Of a DNA stretch of 15,582 nucleotides, positions 7,426 through 14,610 are shown piece after piece. The stretch lies in contig JBGPBS010000030.1 in NCBI GenBank assembly GCA_041481365.1, forward strand, positions 1 to 15,582, in the 5' to 3' direction. The notes under the pieces are model-generated. The model was not told the DNA's origin. It saw nothing but the letters and a program-made list of their open reading frames with translations, and searched no databases. The stretch is from DASPTR01 sp041481365 (GTDB taxonomy: Archaea > Thermoproteota > Bathyarchaeia > Bathyarchaeales > Bathycorpusculaceae). A program made the position numbers and the translations under genes. Each line of letters starts with the position of its first letter. The stretch's first letter is position 1.

Positions 7426-7938
7426 CTATGTTCCCATTCTTGCCTTGATTTTCGGAAGAGTCTCTTTTTGAATCTGTACGATGCCGAAAGTCGTGATTCT
7501 GTATTTTTCATCTGGGGTTCTTATTGCTACTTGATTCTTGACAAGTTCACCCAATCGTGTGCTTGTTATCTTTGCGTCTTTTCCCACCTTCGCCTGGAGT
7601 TCTTCCTTTGAAACGGCATCCTTTTCCAAGATTCCTAATTGGCAGCCTACGTAGTTTGCCAGAAGCCAAAGCCCCAAAGTCTCATTGTCGGTTAGTTTGT
7701 TTCTGGAAACCAAGAGGGATGGGCCTTCTTTTGAGAACGCGATTATGCCTTCGGAGTCTTTTGCGAGTTTTTGCAGATCGACCTTCAACATAAGCCTGTT
7801 CGCGATCTCAAAAGTGGGAATGAATTCAAGAAAGAACTTGCTGATGGATAACCAGACTTCTTCTATGTTGCCTGAGAAGGAGTTTTCGACGTCCTTATAC
7901 TTGATTTGGGCCTTCACAAGGTCGGCTTCGCCGGTCAA
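7426..7938 (-). CDS. Uncharacterised protein, last gene of paralog operon (paralog D)
   Basis: Protein of 170 aa, no family recognised. I place the start at the TTG at 7938, which overlaps the preceding stop as TTGA and has GAGG nine bases upstream. The longer frame, from an ATG at 7983, would add 15 Arg/Gln-rich residues encoded inside the upstream gene. With the TTG start the protein begins like its relatives, with about eight residues before the module VKAQIKYKDVENSFSGNIEEV. The remainder aligns with the upstream neighbour: EGPSLLVSRNKLTDNETLGLWLL matches EGPVIIARENLTHYEAIGLTLY, and TSTRLGELVKNQVAIRTPDEKYRIT matches VPARLNEMTKRGHVFKPDPNRPEFKLT. This C-terminal part looks all-helical with a terminal hairpin, a plausible variant of a winged-helix domain. 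The two genes are tandem paralogs that have diverged strongly. Function unknown. Confidence 0.75.
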   Translation of the reverse strand: MTGEADLVKAQIKYKDVENSFSGNIEEVWLSISKFFLEFIPTFEIANRLMLKVDLQKLAKDSEGIIAFSKEGPSLLVSRNKLTDNETLGLWLLANYVGCQLGILEKDAVSKEELQAKVGKDAKITSTRLGELVKNQVAIRTPDEKYRITTFGIVQIQKETLPKIKARMGT

Positions 7939-8405
7939 GCCATTTTGCCTCTGAGTCTGGCTAATACGTCGTCTTCTACCCATCTTTCTCCTTGAATTGT
8001 CAACTTGAACTCTGGTCTGTTGGGGTCAGGCTTGAAGACATGTCCTCTCTTGGTCATCTCATTCAGCCTCGCTGGAACCATGCATTTTATTCCGCTAGAT
8101 TCCAGGAGTTTCGTCAACTGCGCCGCAGTGTTCTTCTTTTCATCCGAGCCATAAAGAGTCAAACCTATTGCCTCATAGTGTGTCAGGTTTTCGCGGGCTA
8201 TTATGACTGGGCCCTCCGTGGTTGATTCGATCACACCTTTGAGTTGGGCTCCGGATGGAGCAACTCGGGTTGAAACAAAGTTCGAGACTTTCTCCATGAA
8301 ATCCTGTGGGAATGTGGAGAGCATATCCAGAATTTCCTGTGGGTTTTCACCTTCGAGGATTATTTCGCCGAAGGCGGTCTTTATTCTGGCTTCTATTTTC
8401 TTCAT
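7935..8405 (-). CDS. Uncharacterised protein, middle gene of paralog operon (paralog C)
   Basis: Protein of 156 aa, no family recognised. Residues 3-40 (IEARIKTAFGEIILEGENPQEI, then a helix) form the short beta-beta-alpha-like module shared with the neighbours. A middle segment with EGPVIIARENLTHYEAIGLTLYG (about 65-87) and a C-terminal part with LTKLLESSGIKCM, ARLNEMTKRGHVFK and FKLTIQGERWV resemble two helical DNA-binding-like units, the second ending in a beta hairpin. The start ATG overlaps the upstream stop as ATGA (8402-8405), and its own stop overlaps the next start as TTGA. The three genes are thus tightly coupled and their products may be made in fixed ratio, which fits a complex. 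It has no signal peptide or membrane segment, so it is cytoplasmic. Its closest relative in the window is the downstream gene. Confidence 0.8.
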   Translation of the reverse strand: MKKIEARIKTAFGEIILEGENPQEILDMLSTFPQDFMEKVSNFVSTRVAPSGAQLKGVIESTTEGPVIIARENLTHYEAIGLTLYGSDEKKNTAAQLTKLLESSGIKCMVPARLNEMTKRGHVFKPDPNRPEFKLTIQGERWVEDDVLARLRGKMA

Positions 8406-8899
8406 CCTTGTTCGCCTTTAACGCCTAGGGTTTCCTTTTCGACGAGGATGTAGACGAACCCTGCGTCTGTGTTCCAGCGTCTGATCGCTCCTTTCTTCTC
8501 CAGCTGGCTCAGTGCTGTGGCTAAGGCACGGGCTGCATAACTCTGCCCATTTGCTTCCAACGCGTCTCTGAGCTCGTCAATTGTGCGTGGTCGCCATTTT
8601 CCCCAATCAGTTTGCAGGATTTTTGTAATGGCTTCTTCACAGTCTTGGGTTGGCGAAATCTTCGGATAATTCTGAGTGTTTGTCTCTTTCTTGGAAGCTT
8701 CTGTCTTTATCGTCAGAGTTGCCATTTTTCTGGGTCTGGCGTCTTCGAAAGCCTTGCCGACGTTAGCGATAAGGCCTGGGAGTTCTTCGATTGTCTTCAT
8801 GACTTCGTCTCGGCCGCCGTTGATTTCCACTTCATATTCGCCCATTTTGACTCTCAGAGAAAAGCTACTCTGCTTTTCCTTCGCCGTTTTTCCTTGCAA
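8402..8899 (-). CDS. Winged-helix protein with N-terminal beta-beta-alpha-like module (paralog B)
   Basis: Protein of 165 aa, no family recognised; first gene of the three-gene operon. Residues 14-48 (FSLRVKMGEYEVEINGGRDEV, then a helix) match the module of the plus-strand relative (IRVKMKIGDVEFEIECQEDQ) closely. After a polar linker (about 60-88) comes a winged-helix-like domain (about 89-155). Its elements are CEEAITKILQTDWGKWRP, the helix TIDELRDALEANG, the recognition-type helix ARALATALSQLEKKGAI and the wing RRWNTDAGFVYILV, again aligning with the plus-strand relative. The start is TTG at 8899 with GGGAT five bases upstream; the ATG at 8910 is out of frame, and an ATG at codon 19 would remove half the module. 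Likely a DNA-binding or adaptor protein; the role is inferred only from fold-like features and the HerA/NurA neighbourhood. Confidence 0.78.
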   Translation of the reverse strand: MQGKTAKEKQSSFSLRVKMGEYEVEINGGRDEVMKTIEELPGLIANVGKAFEDARPRKMATLTIKTEASKKETNTQNYPKISPTQDCEEAITKILQTDWGKWRPRTIDELRDALEANGQSYAARALATALSQLEKKGAIRRWNTDAGFVYILVEKETLGVKGEQG

Positions 8900-9061
8900 T
8901 GATATCCCATGGTATAGAAGAAGGGCCTTTCCTTTTAGGATTTACGTATGCTCCGGGTTTTTCATGATATTTGCGGGCGCGATTATCAGAATTTGTAATA
9001 AAGGTTTTTTTACTATGGTTTGCGTAGTAGTTGGCAATGGGTGGAAATTGGGTGGAGAATC
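8900..9061. promoter_or_regulatory. Divergent intergenic region between paralog operon and Lrp-like gene
   Basis: This 162-bp gap must hold the promoters of both the minus-strand three-gene operon and the plus-strand regulator. A/T-rich candidates are the stretch around 8993-9016 (GTAATAAAGG followed by a T-run) and a box near 8975-8983. None stands out enough to fix a start site. A GGTGGAG motif at 9051-9057 is the ribosome-binding site of the regulator. A 16-codon frame (9015-9065) ends by overlapping the regulator's TTG start as TTGA. Confidence 0.4.
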
Positions 9062-9619
9062 TTGAAGGATGTTGAGTTGAGGCTTGTTGCTGAGCTTATG
9101 CGGAATAGTCGTCGGAGTGATAGGGAACTCGCAAAGGTGCTGGGTGTTTCTCAGCCCACCGTAGGCAGGGCGATCAAGAAGCTGGAGAAGGAAGGGGTGG
9201 CTAAAGAGTACACGATGATACCTGACTTCGCGAAAATCGGGTTTAACATCTTGTCGGTGACCTTTGTGAGCTGGGATCAGGGTCTTAACGCACAGGAGTA
9301 CGCTAGGGTAATTGACGCGGGCATCGCGTTTGACAAAGAAAAGAAAACGAGCTTGATAATGGCTTCGCAGGGGTTTGGCGAAGTCCAAGGCCTGATGATC
9401 ATTTCTCTCCATGAAACCTATTCGGATTCTCGAGAATTCCTGAAGGATCTTGGGCAGTTGCCGTATTCTGAGCGAGCCAGCTTTCGACGTTTCATGGTAG
9501 ATTTGGCACAAAGCCGCTATCGCACTCTCACCATGTCTTCGTTAACCGAATGTCTAGAGAAGAGGGTTGGAATCGAGAAAACCGACAAGCATAGGTTTAA
9601 GACGCGAAAGAATGCTTGA
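9062..9619 (+). CDS. Lrp/AsnC-type transcriptional regulator
   Basis: Protein of 185 aa whose N-terminus is a clear AsnC-type helix-turn-helix: RRSDRELAKVLGVSQPTVGRAIKKLEKEGV (17-46), followed by the linker strand YTMIPDFAKIGF that is typical of archaeal Lrp relatives. The C-terminal half (about 62-150) should form the ligand-sensing/oligomerising RAM-like alpha-beta domain, although its motifs are diverged and I cannot name an effector. The basic tail KTDKHRFKTRKNA is unusual. I place the start at the TTG at 9062 because GGTGGAG lies four bases upstream and the protein then begins directly before the HTH. The longer frame from 9020 would add 14 Trp-rich residues with no ribosome-binding site. 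It diverges from the paralog operon and could regulate it; that is inference from position. It converges on gatE with 14 bases between stops. Confidence 0.85.
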   Translation: MKDVELRLVAELMRNSRRSDRELAKVLGVSQPTVGRAIKKLEKEGVAKEYTMIPDFAKIGFNILSVTFVSWDQGLNAQEYARVIDAGIAFDKEKKTSLIMASQGFGEVQGLMIISLHETYSDSREFLKDLGQLPYSERASFRRFMVDLAQSRYRTLTMSSLTECLEKRVGIEKTDKHRFKTRKNA

Positions 9620-9633
9620 CCGCAGCTACATGA

Positions 9634-11544
9634 TTATTGAGAATTTTGCATTTTGCTCAGTTTTTCTTTCAATACGGTGCTTGCTTGAGCTGCGTCTATT
9701 TTGCCCCTCAGCTCCTTCATGATGATGCCCATAAGGATGCCGAGGCTCGCTTCGCCTCGTTGCTGAATCAGCGTCTTGTTGTCTGCTATGGCCCTCTCGA
9801 TCGCGATTTCCAACTCGTCTCCGGAGACTGCTTTCAATCCTAGGCCGTTGATTGCTTCCTTTACGCCTTTGCCTTCATTCTTTGATAGCCAGACGGTGAC
9901 GTCGGAAATGGACTCTTTCATTAGACTCCCATTGTTTATGTATCTGAAGATTTCTCGGATCTGCTCTTCTGAAACCTTGTCTGCGTCAACGCCGTCGCGC
10001 TTCAGGGCCTTCATCGTCTCGGTCATGAATACTGCAACCATTGTTGGTGAAACGTTGCTTTCTCTGGCTATCGTTTCAAAGAGCTCACCATGCTCAGAGT
10101 CGAGGATTTGCTTGGCCAGCTTTTGATTTAGTTCATAGGTCTTTGCTATCCTTTCAAGCTTCTGTTCAGGCAGCTCTGGCAGGTGGGAACCTAACTCTTT
10201 CAGGCGTTCTTCTGTTATCTGTATCGGCGGGATATCCGTTTCTGGGTACATTCTTGCTGCTCCAGGTCGGGGTCTCATGTACCTCGTGGTTCCATCTGGG
10301 TTTGCTGCGCGAGTCTCTGCTGGAACTCCTTCCAGTGTCTCTCGCGCTCTCTCGACAACTGCCCTCAACGCGTCTCTGGCATTGTCGGGGCTGTCTGCCA
10401 CGAACACTACTGCGTCTTGGTCTTCTGCCTTAACGATTGCTCTGATTTCTTGAATTTCTTCCGGCGTCACGCCGTATGCGGGCATCTCGTCCGTGTGGAA
10501 TATTCCTCCGACTCTTCCCCAGAATCTTGCCCTGTCGGCCATTTCTGTTCCAAGCCGAAAGTCTGGGAGCAGCTCTCTCTTCAAGAATTCATGGAATTTG
10601 GGAAGTTTCACGGCGAGAACCTGTTGTTTCTTGTCAAGTGCTTTTCGGATGACTTTGCAATTCGTGTGTTTGAAAATGCCGGTAACGTCGAAGAACACCT
10701 CTTTCAAGTCGTCTTTCACAAGCTTCTTCTTCAACTCCTCGCTTATCTTGATGAGACTGAGCTGGCGTTGAACCTCATACTCCACGGCCAGTGGGACAAG
10801 CTCGAGTTCCTGCACTCCTTTGATCTCTATCAGCATGCCCTTGGGGATCGATATGTTTAGGTCTTGGCGTATTGAGCCTAATCCCCGCTTGACTTTTCCC
10901 GTGGCCCGCAATATTCTTCCGATAGCAAGTGCGATTTCTCCTGCCTCTTTCGGCGATTTAATGACTGGCGCAGTTGCGATTTCTATCAACGGCACGCCCA
11001 GCCGGTCTATGCGATAATGTATGATGTTGCCCTGTTCATCTCCTGTCTTCCTTGCTGCATCTTCCTCAAGGCTTGTGTGCTGGATCGGAACTGTTTTTTG
11101 ACCGACTTGTATTTTGCCGTTCAGCGCGATCACGCAAGTTCGTTGGAAGCCTGTTGTGTTTGAACCGTCGATGACGGTTTTGCGCATCACGTGGATTTCA
11201 TCAACTGGTTCGGCCTCCATCATGAGAGCTGCTGTCAGAACGGTTTCAACGGCCTCGATGTTGAGTGGATGAGGAGGTTCCTCGTCCATTTCGACGAGGC
11301 AGGACGTTTCGGCATTTGCTTCGTATCTGATTCTCACTCCCTTCTGAAACTCAAAATAGGCTGCCGAGTCTATCTGGCCTAGTTCGCTCTGTGTGGGCCT
11401 GAGTCCGCGCAAGAAGGTGATCTCAGGGTCTTCTTTGAATAGTTCCGGCTTGCATTGGCAGAAGAGTTTGGCGCGTGTGTCGAGTTGCTGGTGAATCTCG
11501 AGTCCCACTTTCAACCCTATTTCTTCGTAGTTAACCTGTGACAT
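9634..11544 (-). CDS. gatE: Glu-tRNA(Gln) amidotransferase subunit E
   Basis: tRNA-binding kinase subunit (636 aa) of the archaeal GatDE enzyme, which phosphorylates and amidates Glu on tRNA(Gln) using ammonia from GatD. The GatB/E-family core is plain: GLKVGLEIHQQLDT (10-23), CQC (29-31), VIDGSNTTGFQRT (124-136), the RPRPGAARMYPETDIPP segment (434-450), and a C-terminal helical/YqeY-like tail containing YINNGSLMKESISDV. An AspRS-type insertion (about 305-405, with FWGRVGGIFHTDEM) separates GatE from GatB. Length matches archaeal GatE (about 620-640). The frame is open further upstream, but ATG 11544 has GGAGG eight bases before it and begins exactly where family members begin; ATG 11565, overlapping gatD by eight bases, is the alternative. 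It is the last gene of the elp3-gatD-gatE operon. Confidence 0.96.
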   Translation of the reverse strand: MSQVNYEEIGLKVGLEIHQQLDTRAKLFCQCKPELFKEDPEITFLRGLRPTQSELGQIDSAAYFEFQKGVRIRYEANAETSCLVEMDEEPPHPLNIEAVETVLTAALMMEAEPVDEIHVMRKTVIDGSNTTGFQRTCVIALNGKIQVGQKTVPIQHTSLEEDAARKTGDEQGNIIHYRIDRLGVPLIEIATAPVIKSPKEAGEIALAIGRILRATGKVKRGLGSIRQDLNISIPKGMLIEIKGVQELELVPLAVEYEVQRQLSLIKISEELKKKLVKDDLKEVFFDVTGIFKHTNCKVIRKALDKKQQVLAVKLPKFHEFLKRELLPDFRLGTEMADRARFWGRVGGIFHTDEMPAYGVTPEEIQEIRAIVKAEDQDAVVFVADSPDNARDALRAVVERARETLEGVPAETRAANPDGTTRYMRPRPGAARMYPETDIPPIQITEERLKELGSHLPELPEQKLERIAKTYELNQKLAKQILDSEHGELFETIARESNVSPTMVAVFMTETMKALKRDGVDADKVSEEQIREIFRYINNGSLMKESISDVTVWLSKNEGKGVKEAINGLGLKAVSGDELEIAIERAIADNKTLIQQRGEASLGILMGIIMKELRGKIDAAQASTVLKEKLSKMQNSQ

Positions 11545-11557
11545 CGTCACCGCCTCC

Positions 11558-12898
11558 TCACTCATCTCCCATATTGTCAAGAAGAGTTCTCGGCGAAAAC
11601 TCGCCTGCCACGTTCGTTCTGAGGAGTTTCTTTGCCTCTTCAACGTCTCTTGTCTGTCCAAGCGCCCACATGAGTTTGACGAGGGCCGTTTCGGGAATCA
11701 TGTCTTCCAGGGGGATGACGTCGAGAGCAAGCAGGTCGCGGCCAGTGGCGTAGACGTTCATGTTTATGCGTCCCCATATGCACTGAGAAGTCATGGCAAC
11801 TATGATGTCGCGTTCCACGGCTTTTTGTATGGGCTCGAACATGTACTTGCTGACGTGACCTAATCCTGTTCCCTCAAGGATTATGCCCTTGTATCCTTTT
11901 TCAATGTGCCAATCTAGCAAGGCCGGGTTCATGCCCGGGTGGAATTTCAACAATGCCACTTTTTCGTCAAATTCTGGTTTCAAAGCGAGCTTCTTTTTTG
12001 GATCACGCTTCTTGTAGTCTCTGGTCATCATGGTTATCGTTCGATCTGCGACCTTGGCGAGGGGCGAAGCGTTCACAGACTTGAACGTGTCTCTTCTGCT
12101 AGTGTGGCATTTTCTGACTTTCGTTCCTTTGTGAAGCACTATTGCCATGTCTGAAGGAGTTTCGTGGAAGGCGAGCGTCACTTCGGCGAATGGGGCTTTT
12201 GTGGCAGCGGTCACGGCGCCTATCAGATTCGTTGCAGCATCTGAACTCGGACGGTCTGCTGAGCGTTGTGCGCCTACAAGCACGACTGGGACCGGCAGGT
12301 TCTGCAGGGTGAAGCTCAAGGCAGCGGCCGTGTAGCCCATTGTATCTGTGCCATGCGCGATCACGACGCCGTCGGCGCCCATGTTTATTTGTTCAGCCAC
12401 CACTCTAGAAAGTTGTGTCCAATGCTCCGGGGTTATGTTCTCGCTGAAAAGGCTGAACAGTATCTGCGTATCTATGCGGGCTATTTCAGCCAGTTCTGGC
12501 ACGACGCTGTAGAGGTCGCTCGCAGATAGGGCCGGCCGAACCGCTCCTGTCCTATAGTCCACGCGGCTCGCTATGGTTCCCCCCGTGCTTATTATGGTCA
12601 CTTGCGGCAGCGCGGGGTTCTGGTCCGGGGGTGGAGGCGTAGTAAAAGTGGGCTTGGCTCCTTCGCCTATCTTTTCAATCTTTGTGTCTGCGGCAACGCG
12701 AACGCCTATGTTGTAGCCGCTTTTCAGTTTTATGACAACGTGCGATTCGTCGCCGTATTCAGACCTGGGAATCAGAATGCCTTCGTAGGCTCTTCCTTTC
12801 CTTGAAACGCGGACATTGTCGCCTATCTCAACCGCGGCCTTTTTCAGGATATTTAGCGCTTCCCCGTCGTAACCGGAACTCTCATCTTTTCCGTTCAT
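11558..12898 (-). CDS. gatD: Glu-tRNA(Gln) amidotransferase subunit D
   Basis: Glutaminase subunit (446 aa) of GatDE; it releases ammonia for GatE. An SH3-like N-terminal domain (about 23-76, with GDNVRVSRKGRAYEGILIPRSE) is followed by a Pro-rich linker (about 84-98) and an L-asparaginase-type domain. The catalytic elements are all present: STGGTIAS (104-111, T108 region), HGTDTM (182-187, Thr184-Asp185) and the Lys motif KVRKCHTSRRD (K263 by alignment with bacterial asparaginases). The N-terminal domain distinguishes GatD from plain asparaginase. The start ATG is two bases after the elp3 stop, with GGAG eight bases upstream; the stop is 13 bases before the gatE start. No GatA, GatB or GatC is visible, consistent with the archaeal route to Gln-tRNA. 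Confidence 0.96.
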   Translation of the reverse strand: MNGKDESSGYDGEALNILKKAAVEIGDNVRVSRKGRAYEGILIPRSEYGDESHVVIKLKSGYNIGVRVAADTKIEKIGEGAKPTFTTPPPPDQNPALPQVTIISTGGTIASRVDYRTGAVRPALSASDLYSVVPELAEIARIDTQILFSLFSENITPEHWTQLSRVVAEQINMGADGVVIAHGTDTMGYTAAALSFTLQNLPVPVVLVGAQRSADRPSSDAATNLIGAVTAATKAPFAEVTLAFHETPSDMAIVLHKGTKVRKCHTSRRDTFKSVNASPLAKVADRTITMMTRDYKKRDPKKKLALKPEFDEKVALLKFHPGMNPALLDWHIEKGYKGIILEGTGLGHVSKYMFEPIQKAVERDIIVAMTSQCIWGRINMNVYATGRDLLALDVIPLEDMIPETALVKLMWALGQTRDVEEAKKLLRTNVAGEFSPRTLLDNMGDE

Positions 12899-12900
12899 CT

Positions 12901-14535
12901 TCAGTTCTCCAACGCTTTTGACATGTACAGGCCATCATAATGATAACCAAATCGCATGTAATACTGCTTGGTCCCAAGAGCACTTATGACGAGGATCTTT
13001 TTTAAATTGTGGTCCTCTCTCGTGATGCGTTCTGCCTCGGCCAATAGTGTTCTGCCGTATCCCTTGTGCTGCCAAGCCTCGCTCAAGTGCTTACCCACTG
13101 GAACTAGGGGCCCATAAACATGAAGCTCTCGTACTATTGAGCATGGTTCTGTCGTTATCTCTCGTCTGTGAGCTTTCCGTGAAGGGATGCGCAGTCTCAG
13201 GTAACCGATCAGCAGGTCATTCCCAAGGTCTTCCGCCGAGATGAAGATTTCTTCTCCCCCGGACGCATGATACCTTGTGGTTAGAACCGCGACGCTTTCT
13301 GTGTCCACTTTCGCTTCTGTTACTCTTGTGCCGTGTCCTACTTCTCTGCAGCGTATGCATCTGCATCGGAGGCCTTGCTCTGAGAGTTGGTGGCGTACGA
13401 CTTCGCGCAAGTCGCTCCGTTTGACTCCTGCCTCGATGAGCCTTGCCGGAATGTCCCGTTGAACACGCATTATGCGCACCCATGGAGGAACGGTCTTCTT
13501 GATTTCTGCGATTAGGCTGGCGGCTTCTTCGGTCGTGTATGGTTTATACAGGCCCTGATTGTACCATTCGTACGCTTTCGTGCCTTTCAAGACCAGGCAT
13601 GGATAGATCTTGATCATGTCTGGCTTGAAGTCTGGATTCGAGAAAATCATGCTGAAGGCTTCCAGATCTTTTTCTCTGTCTGAACTAGGCATTCCAGGCA
13701 TCAGATGGTAGACTATCTTCAACCCAGCGTCTTTCATGATGCGTGTGGCTTCGACAACATCTTGGACAGCGTGTTTTCTGCCCACTAGGCGGTAGATCTC
13801 ATCATTTGGGTTTTGCACACCGAGTTCGACGCGTGTTACGCCCATGCTGAGCATTTGGTCAACGTGAGACTCTTTAGCCCAGTCAGGCCGCGTTTCAACG
13901 GTTATGCCGACGTTCCGGATTTTTGATGTTTCAGCGTTTTTCTCTGCTTCTCTGAGGCTTGCGGATTTCTTTGCTGTGATTGCATCCAGGCAACGTTGGA
14001 CAAACCACTCTTGATATTCGATTGGAGTGGCTGGAAAAGTGCCCCCCATGATGATTAGTTCGATCTTGTCGACCTTGTGCCCGATGGCGGTCAACTGTTC
14101 GATGCGTTTCGTCACCTGCAAGTACGGGTCAAATCTGTTCTGCAGGCCTCGCATTGCAGCCGGTTCAAAGCCGGTGTAGCTCTGAGGAACGCCCAGGAGT
14201 GGGCCGCCTGGACAATATGCGCATGGTTCAGCCTGTGGGCATGGATAAGGTTTCGTCATCGCAGCTACCACGGTGACTCCTGAGATCGTGCGGGTCGCTT
14301 TTCTTCGCAAGAGTGGAAGGAGCTTTGCTTTTTCTCTGGCTTTGAGTGTGCTTATTATCTCTGAATTCGAAGGCGTTTTTGCAAGTTGATATTTTCCTGC
14401 GACACGAATCTTGATGCGACCTAGATCCTCACTCGTGAGTTCAGGCAAGCAAAGCATTGTTTCCACGATTTCTCTCAGTGCGGCCTTTGCGCTCAAACCA
14501 GACTCAACCAAAGATACACTTGCACTGGCATTCAA
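12901..14535 (-). CDS. elp3: Archaeal Elp3: radical SAM/GNAT tRNA wobble-uridine modification enzyme
   Basis: Elp3 (544 aa) uses a radical-SAM domain and an acetyl-CoA-binding domain to carboxymethylate U34 of tRNAs. Family landmarks include RTISGVTVVAAMTKPYPC, the iron-sulphur cysteines C99, C105 and C108 followed by PGGP, QSYTGFEPAAMRG (118-130), IIMGGTFPA, ETRPDW and GVQNPND. Zinc-site cysteines are C313 in IKIYPCLVLKGT and the CRCIRCRE cluster (391-398). The GNAT part (about 460-544) contains the acetyl-CoA loop QHKGYG (479-484) and YYMRFGYHYDGLYMSK. Cluster spacing is C-x5-C-x2-C, longer than the C-x4-C-x2-C I recall in other archaeal forms. The start is TTG at 14535 with no ribosome-binding site, placed at about the distance expected for a leaderless transcript from the A/T box at 14561-14567. 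Archaeal Elp3 works without the eukaryotic Elongator partners. Confidence 0.95.
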   Translation of the reverse strand: MNASASVSLVESGLSAKAALREIVETMLCLPELTSEDLGRIKIRVAGKYQLAKTPSNSEIISTLKAREKAKLLPLLRRKATRTISGVTVVAAMTKPYPCPQAEPCAYCPGGPLLGVPQSYTGFEPAAMRGLQNRFDPYLQVTKRIEQLTAIGHKVDKIELIIMGGTFPATPIEYQEWFVQRCLDAITAKKSASLREAEKNAETSKIRNVGITVETRPDWAKESHVDQMLSMGVTRVELGVQNPNDEIYRLVGRKHAVQDVVEATRIMKDAGLKIVYHLMPGMPSSDREKDLEAFSMIFSNPDFKPDMIKIYPCLVLKGTKAYEWYNQGLYKPYTTEEAASLIAEIKKTVPPWVRIMRVQRDIPARLIEAGVKRSDLREVVRHQLSEQGLRCRCIRCREVGHGTRVTEAKVDTESVAVLTTRYHASGGEEIFISAEDLGNDLLIGYLRLRIPSRKAHRREITTEPCSIVRELHVYGPLVPVGKHLSEAWQHKGYGRTLLAEAERITREDHNLKKILVISALGTKQYYMRFGYHYDGLYMSKALEN

Positions 14536-14610
14536 ATAAACTCGTTTGATCTTGAGAAGCTATTTATCCCCAAACGTCTATGGTAACGAATCTCCTTCGG
14601 TGAAAAAGCT
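14536..14610. promoter_or_regulatory. Divergent promoter region between elp3 and the MFS gene
   Basis: A 75-bp gap with one clear A/T box, TATTTAT at 14561-14567 (ATAAATA on the minus strand, preceded there by GGGG). Leftward, the box centre is about 26 bases from position 14538, so transcription would begin at or next to the elp3 TTG. Rightward it would begin near 14590, leaving a 20-nt leader that contains GGTGA (14599-14603) seven bases before the TTG at 14611. A single box may therefore serve both genes. Position and spacing are seen; promoter activity is inferred. Confidence 0.5.

Noticed and set aside
9020..9061. Upstream extension of the Lrp-like protein (Trp-rich 14 residues)
   Set aside because: No ribosome-binding site precedes 9020, while GGTGGAG is ideally placed for TTG 9062, directly before the HTH domain.
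8942..9511. A 189-codon minus-strand frame opposite the Lrp-like gene
   Set aside because: It is antisense to a gene with a clear AsnC-type HTH, has no recognisable domain and a low-complexity, irregular composition; a shadow frame.
11545..11661. N-terminal extension of GatE to 11661 (39 extra residues)
   Set aside because: It lies within gatD coding sequence, lacks similarity to GatE N-termini and has a worse ribosome-binding site than ATG 11544.
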